NCBI GenBank assembly: GCA_030386875.1
Contig: CM059574.1
Coordinates: 7,571,934-7,635,933, forward strand
Direction: 5' to 3'
DNA length: 64,000 nucleotides
Origin: Morinoia aosen
Lineage: Eukaryota; Arthropoda; Malacostraca; Amphipoda; Talitridae
Shown here: piece after piece, positions 32,240-44,044 of the stretch
How positions within the stretch are numbered: position 1 is the stretch's first letter
How the letters are laid out: each line of letters begins with the position of its first letter
Position numbers and translations under genes: made by a program
The notes under the pieces: model-generated
Told to the model about the DNA's origin: nothing
Databases searched by the model: none
The model's input: the letters and a program-made list of their open reading frames with translations, nothing else

Positions 32240-35200
32240 TTTTACACAAACGATCAATTCATTTTTAGGTATGAATTTTAATTTCCCTAGGGGGGTCATC
32301 CAGGCCCCTGCCAGGCCTCTGTCGGTCTGGTGAGCTTTTTTTGTTTTGTTGTTGGAAAGGACCCTTGGGTGGTGGACTATTCGGTCCTAAAATTTTATGG
32401 CGCCACGGACACTTTAGATTTAGATGTGAACTTTAGATTCTGGATTTGATGTTGGTCTCGAATAAAACCATAAAATTCCATTCGGAAAAGTTTATATGGA
32501 TCATGCGCTTAATTCGCTCCCATTCTCCTCTTTATCGCGACAATTAAATCTTTAGTATACATACTAGCAAAAACGAAATGAAGACGCAAATGCAGCTGAA
32601 ATTTTCTTAAACACGACAGACTACAATTTAGTTCTAACAGAAATAATAATTTTATTGCGCTCATAGAACAATGAAATATGTAGTTGCGTCAGGAAGTGTT
32701 GACGTGTTATTTAGGTTATGAAGTTGTAGAAGTAAAGCATTAAAAACATGAAGTATTCCAGAAATTTGAAGACCAGTAGGAGAAAGGAGTTTCACGCTCG
32801 GAGATATTATATTTACGTAGTATACTAATAGCAGTAAAGAATGAATGATCTGGATCTCTTGACAGAAAAAAATACGTTCATGATCGTATATTAGAGCAAT
32901 CTTTTCGGTTCGCACAGTGATGGAAATGTGAACCTGTCAATACCGGATGAAGTAACTGTGAGCAAATTTAGAAGGGAAATAGCCTGACGTTCCTGGAGCC
33001 GTCACTCCACGCCCCGAGCGAGATATTATAATCTCTCCCTCAGAGTGAGATTATTTGCAACGTTTACAACATTTACAGTCCGAGGGGCATTTGCAACAGC
33101 AGGTAAATCATGTGGTGTAAAAATATAGAAGAATATCGTTTACCACCAGTCATCCAAAATATATGTTCAACAATTCACGGGCGAGCGTGAACTTTCAAAC
33201 GATCGCATTTTGTTCTGAACAGGATGGAAAAGAATAAAAGCGGACAAATTGCGACGTTGCGATGGCACAACCACGAAGCTTTACAGCAATTGCCTCTGGT
33301 GTGATCTAATAAGTTCGTTTATATCGTTTAAGAGAATACTAGCATGAGACATTCGTTCGTTGCCATCGGATTGTTCACTTTTAGAATTAATTGGTGACAC
33401 ATGTTTACAGTCTTAGAATATCTATAACGACCTATTTCGTCTGATAATCATGGATAACGACGAAGATTAATTTTTAAGCTTCAATTTAAACACTTGACTA
33501 ACAGATTTCAAATGAACCATTGTTTTTATGCAAAAAACTACATGGAATTTGTGTTGTTACCCAAAATCTCATCATGAACCTCTCAATTTTTCTCTGTGGG
33601 CTGTGGTGAAAATGCATTAAGGGAATAAAATATGAACACCAAGGCGACATGATTGGCTTTTCTTTTTATAACTTCAATCCAACTCTGCTTACTGCGGAAT
33701 AACGTTGTTTTGTCCTGAAAACTCAGCTCTACGAATTTGCCCGCATAGTCCACACAGGTATTCATGTTACAAATCTTGCTGCAAAGAAAGTTGAGATCAG
33801 TAGACTGGGAGCTGAGTTAATAGAAGCCAGCGATATGGGGAAATACGCGCCTCCTACAGTTATTTTTCTTCCCAGGATCAGCCTTTTCAGTTTTCTATAC
33901 TTGGACTGCACGTTTAAAATTTTCTGATAGGTTTATGTTTTAGAAAAAAAGTTTGCCGACAATAATACTTGCACAAAAAGTTGTTCAATTTGGTTCAATC
34001 ACCCCAAAAATTGATCCATTTGGACTGTGGTGAAAAAAATAATATGGTAATAAAGTATGCCACCTAGGCTGTGATTGTTGAACTAGGCATCCCTATAGGA
34101 CGCAGTTGATAGCCGGTCGTGAGGCTACAATCAAGTTCAACTCCTCTTCTTTACTAAGATCTACTGAGAACTGAATTTTTTGAAATTAAGACTTTTGGTG
34201 CTTTGTGGTCGACACGGGATAGGAACTGAGGTACATCGGCCTCTAATATTTTCAGTCAATTTTACACTTGGCTTATCTAGTAATGTGATTTCAAATACTT
34301 TATGATTAATATCAATTATCAATAACGATTACTTGTGGTTGAAACAGAGCCCATTCATACACATTGGATGCGGTTGAGAAATTACAATCAGGTATATTTT
34401 CCTTACTAGAGTTCTGACTTACGACTTTTCGCGCGAAAAGTGAACACTCTTAGACCGCTATATATTATACATATATATACAGTGTGTACCTTGGTGTTTG
34501 CAAGCGCCCTCTGAGAAATAACGTTTCATTCAAGAAGGAAAAATTGCGTAAGGGCTTTCAACAAGTTCCAAGGTCCTTGAAGGTGAGGGTGTACGCACTC
34601 ATTTGATGAAGTGAGGACATGAACGTTCGGGTCTATGAGTTTGATCGGTGAAAGTGGAGGTCTGCGACTACGACTTATGAAACATTGATCTATGACTTCT
34701 AACCGTTATTGTCGATCAGCTTACGCTCGAAATATCCGAGTGAAGGTTTGAGTATTTAGTCCGTATAAAAGCAAGCGCTGCAGAAAGGAAGTGAGGATGA
34801 ACGAATAAATTCCTCAAATAGACATCCGTAGAAAATACAGTACTCGTGGCAACCAACTCGATTCATTTTGGTTAATTAATATACCGGAGGAAGTAGATTT
34901 TCACAAGAGAAAATTTAAGAATTCAACTTCAATTGTGTTTCTAAGTAAAGGTTTATCTACGTTAAAATGAGAGCAAATTAAGCACGAGCGTTTTTGTGGT
35001 ATTCATTGACAAATGAAGGACGAGGTACTAATTTTCATGGATCCATGGATTTTCTTCAATTATGTACTCACATCGTATATTGCTAATACTTGCACAGTGA
35101 TAACATGGTAAGCTGGCGTGTACAAGGTCATCGCTAAAAACGTATACCTTTTAAAATTCTAGTAACCTGTTAAACATATGAAATAGGAGATTATAACATA

Positions 35201-35404
35201 GAACATTCGAAAGTACAGAATGCAACGTTTTCTTACGTATCTGGTATGCACTCCAAATAAGCAAGAACATCAAGGGTGAAGGAGAGAAGAATATTGTATT
35301 CACCAAACATGGCACAACTGACTCTTCAACAACGCAAGTCCATCATCGAAGAAAATTAATGACGAAAATTGGGTCCAGAGGAAATTTTTCTAGGATTACC
35401 TATT
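32240..35404. other. AT-rich intergenic stretch, no recognised gene
   Basis: No open frame above 84 codons and no recognisable domain. A perfect 16-bp palindrome, CTTTTCGCGCGAAAAG, lies at 34425-34440, and a GC-richer patch with GGGGGGTCATCCAGG at about 32290. Nothing else stood out. Confidence 0.5.
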
Positions 35405-36485
35405 CCCAGTTGAAAATAAGCGCAGTGTTTTTGGCAGTTTCTTGACGTTTTTGGCAGAGGTTAGTGGCGTCGCAGCGCAGTGGCAGCGCAGTGCAGCGGT
35501 CGCTACGTCCGCTTTAGGGACGACTATCTCTGCCGAGGTTGTCGGCAGCGCTCGCAAGAACGTCTGCTTAGATCTGCATGGAACTGCTAGAGGCCACTTG
35601 TGGCCACGACTCAAACGTTTAATAAAAAATGCTCCACACAATCAAAATATCTGCCATGAACTGCTTTACATTTTTATGCAGTTGTTTGGTAGTTCTTGGC
35701 ATACAAAAACGACTGCGTGGATCATTTTTCGGTCTTCGAGAATATATGAAGCGGCTTACATAATTTTAAAATCCTTATATCATTAATAATGCTTTTGCAA
35801 CAACAGATATATCTCAGAATAATCCATGATTCATCTATCGACGACAGTTATCATCTTTTACGAAAATCCTTCGTAAAAAACGAGATTATCCTTCTAACGT
35901 GCTCCCATTAACTACAATTAAGGAGAGATGTCTCACTGAACTAATGCCTGTATGATATGGAACTAGGAGATGGAATTGGAAGTGACATGTAATCTAAAAT
36001 TTCATTTGCGGTTTCTTCTAAATTACAGATACATTTCAACAAAGACAGTGATTTATTTCCTTTTACGGAAATAACGTGCACAGATATAAACTACTGCATA
36101 ACACAATAAAAACACATAAAATTTCCTGCAAAATATTTGTGCTATTTAGCTAGGTGATCAGATTAATGTTGGAATGTTGAAATATAATACAAATAAAATT
36201 GGATGGCTAACTGAAGTAAATGCACGGACGCACTATCAGTGGAAGCACACCTGTTACTGCCTGTTTTCAACCGAGGCATTTACTGCTGCGAGCGACTAAG
36301 GCCAACAGAGAATTATCTGCTTAAAATCGTCTGTAGACAATTACTGCTAAGGTCTGCCAAAAAACTCTATTCGAATTTACTCCCAAGCCTTATGTCTGTG
36401 GTGAACTGCTAGTTCGTCTTAAAACTGCGATCACTGCAAAAACTGCCAAAATTATTCCGCGCAATTGCGCTAATTTTCAATTGGG
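35405..36485. mobile_element. Repeat-filled inverted-repeat element B
   Basis: Left end CCCAGTTGAAAATAAGCGCA, right end (other strand) CCCAATTGAAAATTAGCGCA; both continue to TTTTTGGCAGTTT-like words within 40 bp. Flanked by TT on both sides, as in element A. The interior is rich in GGCAG/CTGCC and GCAGTG words, especially at 35440-35600 and 36250-36460. No coding sequence. Confidence 0.6.
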
Positions 36486-37924
36486 TTCAAACCTAACAAA
36501 ATAACGATTCAGGAAAATTCCAAAAGTGGAAATCCCAGTTTATATTGCGAAAAACATTGATAAAAGAAGATCTGAAAGACGAGTTTCGGAACGCACTGCT
36601 GAAAATGTTGAAAATGTTGTCCAGCAAAGTACTATTAAAATGAATATATATAAAAAATTTGAAAAATTAACTCTTCTTCTCTTCTATAATACCAATTGTA
36701 AGCGCCATCCTGCATTCTTATATACGAACACGAAGAACAATTTCGAAGCGTAAGCATCTACGCTTGTGATCTTCACTTCGTAAACTACTTTGTGAACTGT
36801 GACTTAGATTTATGGAATTTCGTGAACAGCGTATGGGTTTCATTCGATGTGGTCATAGAAATTCTTTTAGGTAGCACTGCCATGATGCATCTTATTTTCG
36901 TATTTTCCATGTACGCTTCGATTAGTCTTATAACAAACCTGTGAAATTATGGAGTCAACATTTGCCGCCACATTATGGATAATTCAAAGCTTTTCCATAG
37001 TATTCTGAACTTTGATTTCTTTCATTTTCGCAATAAGTATATATTGTTTGTTTCAGATCGATCATTACCAAAAAAACTCAATAATTTGAAACTCTTACCA
37101 AATTACTAGATGGTTTTGGCGTTTACTGTGTAGGTGCACTGCCTTTTGTTCTGCTATGAAGCAGAGAGCTAGAATTGTGGCTCTCGATTGGACTGTGTGC
37201 TACATCGACGTGACAAGAAACGTTGGAACGCCCTCGATTGTCTTCACATCGATTAGTTTCAGATTATTGAAACACTTGGTGAACGATCTTGAAATTCGGG
37301 CCTTCACAAATTTTGTTTCCGTATCTTGTCTGTGAAAAAAGTTATATAAATTTTAAAAGGTATATATTGTGAGGATTTCCCTCACAAACTCTTCAGGGTT
37401 GCGCGAGAGGCGCTTGAACTTTGGGCCTTTAATTAATAGATCCAGCTAGGCAGCCCGGCAGTAAAGTCCGAGGGCGCTGGGCTGAGACAGGTAGAAGCTT
37501 TTGAAACTCGGCTCTTTTTGAGTTTAATACATTTTAATAATTTAAACCTTAATACTCTTGATCTTAAAGTCTTTCGAACTTAACTCTTTCGAGATAGGTT
37601 TGAACCCTAAACTTCATGGAACTGAAATTTTATTGCCGTTGCTACTGCGAAGGCCGGTGGTTTTATCTTCGCGGTGTGTCTTGCTAATCTACTATCGAGC
37701 GGAGTGACTTGAACTACCTCGTCATTACGTAACGTGTCTTGTGCCGTCAACGGCGCGTACTTGGGCCCAGCTCTACGGGTCACCGGCGTCTCGTCTGTTA
37801 ACTTGGCATCTTTCCTCTTATTCTTTACTCTTGTGTGGTTGTGTGAGTGCTTGATTATTTCTCGACTTTTGTTTAAATTCTTACTTACTTACTTACTTAC
37901 TTAACGGTTGCTTTGGCGACCAAA
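36486..37924. other. Intergenic stretch without recognised gene
   Basis: AT-rich to 37370; then a moderately GC-rich segment to 37850 that could be part of an old LTR but shows no partner. A (CTTA)n run at about 37885-37910 abuts the piggyBac-like MITE. Confidence 0.45.
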
Positions 37925-37944
37925 TTAACACGTTAGTTGCGATG

Positions 37945-38181
37945 TGTGAAGGCAAAAGTAGGTGTGAAGTCCGAAGGGTAGAGAGATAACGCTGGTTATA
38001 GGCGACGTTTACTGGTAACGATGTTGTAAGGGGAGGAACACGGACCAAATGCGCCTCTAAGAGCCGCGCACGTCCTTTTATATTCTCAATATGCTGACCA
38101 AGCACCCGCATTGCGGTAAACCGCACCCAGGCGTTGCACTAGCATACATACGAACATATGTACAGACAAAGTGCGCACACA
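37945..38181 (-). repeat. 3' LTR of the non-coding LTR element
   Basis: 237 bp, same as 42720-42956 throughout as read by eye. The purine tract on its right side (minus strand) makes it the 3' LTR. Confidence 0.93.
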
Positions 38182-39689
38182 TACCTTCCCCCCATACATG
38201 GTTGATCTCAAACCACAAAAATAAATGAATCAAAGGGAAGAATTGTAACTTAAAAATCAACACAGTAAGCTAAAGGCATCCTAATTAGGAAAACCAAAAA
38301 AAAATAAAAATAACCCTTTCGTGGCAAAAACAACTGCCAGTAACAGGAAAAACAAACTCGTCCAGTTAAATTCGACAAAAAGCATCGCAAAGAAAAACGC
38401 AAACACCCCCATCACCAAAAAAACATGGGAAGAGGCGCTTCTCAAGACACGTATAGAACGCAAAAAAAAAAATTTTGGCACACGAACATTGCAACATAAA
38501 AAATTTTCTGGCAACAGAAAACCTTAAAACAATGCACCTCGGCAGGTGTCGTACTAAAAAAAACAAAAATCCGCTAACATGAACACCAGCCATGAAAAAC
38601 ACAATTAACTCTAACATTGTTTTGTGTTAAACAGTTCAAATGCTAACGCAGTAAAAATGAAAAAGAAAATCACATCGTTGAAACAACAACTAAAAAGTTT
38701 TTAATCAAACACAAATAAGAAATAGGGCACGCAGATACCTCGACAAATAAAAATCATTCTCGCCAAAAAATTTAAATAAATCAATACATTCGTTAAGGAT
38801 AATAATAACACGCATGAAATTAAATACACAATACCTTTAAAATTTTAAATGAACAAGTATTCGCATAAATTGAGTTATCGATAAACCAAAATGAACAAAT
38901 CATAATTATATACCTGAACACTGCATCGATTCGAGCATTTTCGCGAACATGGTTTAAATGAAATACGTAAAACACAAGCTTGGAAATACCAACTTAATAT
39001 TAATTCATGAGTAAATATAAAAACATCCGCTTACATCTCTGGTGAAACAGTAACACCGAGCAAAACACGAGTTCTTCGGCAAAGGTAATTTCGGAAAATT
39101 TTATAAGAATCAAAACTATTGCCTCGTAGGTAATGAAAAATGATACAGAAAAGTTGAGTTGATATTAAATATAGCATCATTAAAGTTTTCACCAAAAAGA
39201 AACATTCAAAACATCGTCTTCGTTACCGTAGACTTAAAAATAGAAGTTGGATAATCTTATAACTAAACATCGCACAAATTAGAACAGAATTTTTCCACTA
39301 TTAGTAAAACAACCAATCAGAATAAACAGAGTACCGTAGACTCGTAAAACTTAATTCTATCGGTAACATAACGATATAGAACGTGGAGTAAGATATAAGA
39401 TAATACGTAACAAAATCGAACACACGCTAGTTTAAGACATCAAGTATGAATATGAAAATCGGGTTCGCACTCTGCAAAAATAAAAGGAAAATCACTAAAC
39501 AATTTCAATTTATCGTAATCCAATAGTAATAACATGTGAACAAAGTCCAAAATTCTTGAACTACTCTGAATTTATAATTACCACATTTTAAGTTACTAAA
39601 TTTATTAAATCACGTTTTCAACACTATGTCCATGGTAAAGTATAAAGTATTAACACCACATTAAACCTTTAAAGTGAGTTACTCTCTTC

Positions 39690-39775
39690 AAATCACTGCG
39701 CGCGAAGGTAATCTTCTTCAGTAATCTCTTGACTGCGCGCGAAGGCAAAGTCCAGTAATCTCTTCGCTGCATGCG
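39690..39775. repeat. Short tandem repeat inside the LTR element
   Basis: CACTGCGCGCGAAGG and its follow-on AATCTCTT/CAGTAATCTCTT recur about every 40 bp (two to three units, the last with GCATGCGAAG). GC-rich against the AT-rich interior. Confidence 0.6.
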
Positions 39776-42719
39776 AAGCTTAGCTGCCGCCAAGGCCATC
39801 GATGTTTGTTGACAGTTGCTGGGCGCCAGCCTGTAGCAGCCGGACTCCGCACTGCATAGTGCGTACCCCGTCACGTGTGACTGCGTGACCCGCCCGTAAT
39901 CGCTGTGCTTCCTTGCTGGCACAGCAGCATGAATCGCGTTACAGATGTCGTCTTACCGCTCGCACACGCTCGAACTGAAATTGGAAATCAATACAAAAAC
40001 GATTAGCATGACCTCAAATGAAACAAAAAGAAAACAATAGGAATAACGGCACAATTTCGAAAATGACATCCGTAAATGAAAGAAACAAAATAAAATGTGC
40101 ACGCGGCTCATGTCCCGAGCAGACCCGCCTGCTACTGAGCGACCGCCTAATCAACTCAGGCGCCAGCACTCTGCTCGCACAGCGTGCTGGTACCGCGCCA
40201 TGAAAGCACAAGGTGGACCTTTATACGGTAAATGATTACATCACATTTCACTTATTACGTTACGTTAATGCTTTATACAAAAATTGGAGTACTAAAACGT
40301 ATGCGGGATTAAACATGAAGCATACGCTAATACATCAAAAAGAACACGATGGAAAACTTAAGAACATACTTTTTACAGTACGTACACGAAAAGTGTCAAT
40401 GCAAAAAATCAATATTGACGGTAAATACTCTAAATTTTAATCGTTCAATCAGTTGTAAATTATCCCGGCGAAACTTTTGGGAGACTTGACGATAAATTTT
40501 GCATTCTTTTACGTTTGAATAATAAAATACACAACATAAAACTATACTGAGTATGAAATTCGGTTAGGCTTGCAAAATGACTTCACCAGTCATGTTCATG
40601 CCACGCCGTCGTAGCTTGCCTGGCAACTGTTGCTGAACACAGACACCGGAAATACGGCGCCTCACTGTCTGACGTATGAGTCAGCGTTTGCATGTCGTCT
40701 AGTGCTCTTTTTTCTCAGAGTTCAATGTATCGGTGCAGCTGCGTACAGCTCTGCACACTCTGCACACTATTACTCTCGTTACTAGTTACTCTTAACTTAG
40801 TACCAGACCACCACGTGTGGTTAATTAACGGGCGTCTATCGCCTCTCATTATTTCTCTCGTATGGTACTTCTGTTTCGCCAGCACAATGACAAACACAAT
40901 CCACAATGCTACTCTGACCATCATGGTATCACTGGCATTAATTCCTAGTTCGTCAACACGAATATCGTTACAACAATGCCCCGGTTTAGCAGATATCATC
41001 CCAACGTCTTTACCAGAGATGGCATTGAAACTTCCACCACAACACTGTCGACCCTGGGTAGATTCGCATTACCGGGAACATCGCAAACATTCGCTTCTCT
41101 AAAGCTTACTCACTTAATTGTCTGCGCGAATTACTCAACAGTATTACTCGACCTCGCTGGTAAATGTACCTGGTAACCTTAAACCATTTTACCAGATATA
41201 TCCACAGAATTGTCGGTATCTTTACCAAGCGCTGCAACGCTTTATTTATTCTCTCACGGACATTCACTCTGCCGCGGTATCTTCTCTTTTTGCTCTATTT
41301 TTCTCACATATTTCTCACATATTTTTTCTATCGTACTCAGAGCAATAACATCAGGAATGTATCATCTGAACATCCATTATTACTTACTTCACTTGAAAGA
41401 GTATCTTCCAACTTTAATATATTTTTAATTCTCGAAATCACATTGCATTTCTCAGTACATATTTCATCATTATTACATCATTTCAATGCATTGTACTACT
41501 TTTACATCATCTTTTAACTAATTCCTGTCATCTTAATACAGCGAATTGTTCTTTCAATAATTGATCCTTTGATCAGTAGTACTTCCTCGAAATCAAAATG
41601 CAATGATTCTCTTGCAAACAATTTTCCTCTTACTCTCTAACTGCTTGAACGTTGAGTTTTACAAAGGTCTTCAGCATTACCTTTGGGCAAATTGGAAACG
41701 CACCTCCCCCTGCAGCATCCCATCAGACGCAACCAGCAAAAAAATAAATCTCACATGACCTACATGTTGTACAGACCACAGAAGGCATTTAAGTATACTT
41801 ATCTCTCTGTCGCCAATATATCCACATCAGAAAAAAAAACTGTGGTAGGCATTCTACTATTTCGAAAATCACTCGATACTGAAATTTCAGGCATAATTAC
41901 GTTACAAGTTTGGTCTCTACGTATTACACAAATAACATCACTGCTCAAATGAGTTTAACGTTGCTCAAGATTAAATTTACACAATTAAAACAATACAAAA
42001 GTACTTGAAACAGTTATAGCAACACCTCGAGAAAATAGCGCCACTCACTTTTAAAAAATAAGACTCGTAACACCTTGAAAACAGCTCATGTCTAGGGGTC
42101 ATTGAACACACAGCCTGCTCTCTGCAACTGCAAGTACAGCCCAGCTAGGTTGACCTTGACGCCCGCACGTACTGGCTGACGCGCACGCTGCACGCCGCCT
42201 GCCTCACTCGCAATGAATAGTTAGCTGCAACGGCACTGTTACAATTATCACAATTAACTGCTGCGTTACTTATCTTAAATTGTAGTTAGAGTTGTCGCAC
42301 GATGTCGTGATCTCTGCCATCGTTGTAGGCGATGCACCGTCACTGCTCCGCCCGTAGCACGAAGTTGACGTAACTGTAGTCGGCTGAATCACCTCGTAGT
42401 TGAAGGTTTCAGCTCCGTAGCCGACCTCACCGTTGATCTCTGAAGCTCTCCGTCCGTCGATGCTGTCCTTATAGTCGATATCTCGTTATCTCTGCAGTCT
42501 CTGCAGATAATCTTCGTAAAATGTATATTTCTTCTCTTCACCAGACGATCTTCCTGGAGTTCTCTCGAATTCTCTGTAGTTATCACCGTCGTCTTGATTT
42601 GCTGAAGTCACTCGACCCTCTTCTCAAACTTATTTAGGTTTCTCGTCGAATACTTTATCTTCTTTTCTTCTCAAAATATCTTCGCGAATTCGTGGGTCCG
42701 TCACTGATATGGCCACCAG

Positions 42720-42956
42720 TGTGAAGGCAAAAGTAGGTGTGAAGTCCGAAGGGTAGAGAGATAACGCTGGTTATAGGCGACGTTTACTGGTAACGATGTT
42801 GTAAGGGGAGGAACACGGACCAAATGCGCCTCTAAGAGCCGCGCACGTCCTTTTATATTCTCAATATGCTGACCAAGCACCCGCATTGCGGTAAACCGCA
42901 CCCAGGCGTTGCACTAGCATACATACGAACATATGTACAGACAAAGTGCGCACACA
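42720..42956 (-). repeat. 5' LTR of the non-coding LTR element
   Basis: 237 bp copy of 37945-38181. On the minus strand it is followed, after one base, by the TGGTGGCCA primer-binding site at 42718. Confidence 0.93.
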
Positions 42957-43170
42957 GATGGGTTAAACCGAAGTTCAATATTCAACTTGAATTTAAAGTC
43001 AAAAGTGATAAGCAAATTTGTAAATATCAAACATTAACTGGGCCTGTTAAATACCACTAATTTAGAAAGGTTGTTAGAATTTTTCAAAACGACCCATCGA
43101 TGGGTCGTTTCGCAGCAGGAAAAACCTAACTACGACCCACCGGTGGGTCGTATCGCAGTCAATGTGTTAA

Positions 43171-43730
43171 CTTACCTTAACCTACTTAAACTTACTTAAA
43201 CTTACTTAAACTTACTTATTTAACTCTCTGATGAGAGCTCTACCTGTTACAGGGGAGTCTATAACTCCCCTATTTGAGCTCCGTCTTCTCCTCTTACTAT
43301 CTTCTTGAATGTCCGGTACTTTTGCCCTTTGCCTTAACCTTGACAACTCTTCCTGCCATAAAGTTTCTACACTGGACGAACCATAAAGTTCAGGTGTGGT
43401 TATTCTAGAGTTTCATATGAATTATAAATTGTCTTGTTTAAATTTATTATAACTGACTATTTGTTGATAATTATTTTTTCTGTTGCCAACCTTCGTACGT
43501 GTAACCCTGTCATCTTCTCCCTGTATATTCAAGAGTGGCTGCGTGGAGAGAGGTCCGGTGCTTCTTTCGTCGGTACCTCATAACCCCTTGCAGCTGCCTT
43601 GATTAGGTAATTTGGTTTTCACATCTCTATAACAGCTCTGTTGATTTTGTAATGCCACTATGGATTTCTCATCTCTGGTAACAGATCTGTTGATTTTGTA
43701 ATAAGGACATTTATTCAATTGCTTTGTCTT
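43171..43730. other. Intergenic stretch with short repeats
   Basis: Begins with a CTTAAACTTA repeat next to the MITE. A 34-bp segment ending TCTGTTGATTTTGTAAT occurs twice, near 43620-43655 and 43670-43705. No gene seen. Confidence 0.5.
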
Positions 43731-43930
43731 CATATTTTATTTTATTAGCAGACGAGTCGGTGCCCTGGAAGTTTTCTTGACTGTTGCCGCGCTCCTGGAA
43801 CGCTCCGCCGCCAGCACGCGCTTTTCCCTGCTGCGAGGGTGGGCTGCTTCCACGTCCGCACCGAAGACGTGTTGCAGCGCCGGGTCGCCGGGGGCTTTAT
43901 CCTGGTCGTACCGCACCTCCGCCGTGCCGC

Positions 43931-44041
43931 ATGACAGCCGGCTGGCAGTTGGCCTTCTACGTCTTCGTTTTGCTGACTGCATTGGTGGCCCAAGACCGCT
44001 ATTCTGCGGGTAGCCGTTGCTGGACCCGTGTTACCGCCTAA
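43931..44041 (+). CDS. Candidate first coding exon of a secreted protein (or small secreted peptide)
   Basis: The ATG at 43931 opens MTAGWQLAFYVFVLLTALVA followed by QDRYSAG: a short start, a 13-residue hydrophobic core and a small-residue cleavage site, a good secretory signal. The next GT, GCGG|GTAGCC at 44012, could be a 5' splice site; otherwise the frame runs to a stop at 44039-44041, giving 36 residues. The whole patch 43750-44040 is GC-rich in an AT-rich surrounding, like the lectin exon at 1984. No downstream exon was recognised and the same patch is open on the minus strand too, so the call is weak. Confidence 0.3.
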   Translation: MTAGWQLAFYVFVLLTALVAQDRYSAGSRCWTRVTA

Positions 44042-44044
44042 CAA

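Larger units (their letters stand above)
37945..42956 (-). mobile_element. Young non-coding LTR retrotransposon (LARD-like)
   Basis: Two 237-bp LTRs at 37945-38181 and 42720-42956 appear identical by eye and are TG...CA bounded. GATG flanks the element at 37941-37944 and 42957-42960. On the minus strand the 5' LTR is followed by TGGTGGCCATATCAGTGACG (primer site) and the 3' LTR is preceded by GGGGGGAAGGTA (polypurine tract). The 4.5-kb interior has no recognisable gag or pol. It looks structurally whole as a non-autonomous element and recently inserted; it would need proteins from a related element. Confidence 0.85.
37925..43170. mobile_element. piggyBac-like MITE split by an LTR element
   Basis: Left end TTAACACGTTAGTTGCGATG (37925-37944); right end, other strand, TTAACACATTGACTGCGATA (43170 leftwards): 16 of 20 positions agree, including the TTAA. 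Removing the LTR element leaves about 230 bp. The right part carries two palindromes of 24 bp (43087-43110) and 22 bp (43131-43152) with the shared half CGACCCA. Both outer flanks are TTAC/CTTA-rich simple repeats. Confidence 0.65.

Noticed and set aside
37376-37930. Possible LTR left of the piggyBac-like MITE
   Set aside because: No matching copy was found on the right side (43.2-44.4 kb) and no primer site or target duplication.
43737-44044. Basic minus-strand frames of 81 and 99 codons
   Set aside because: Arg-rich translations of a GC-rich patch; the plus-strand signal-peptide frame is the better reading there.
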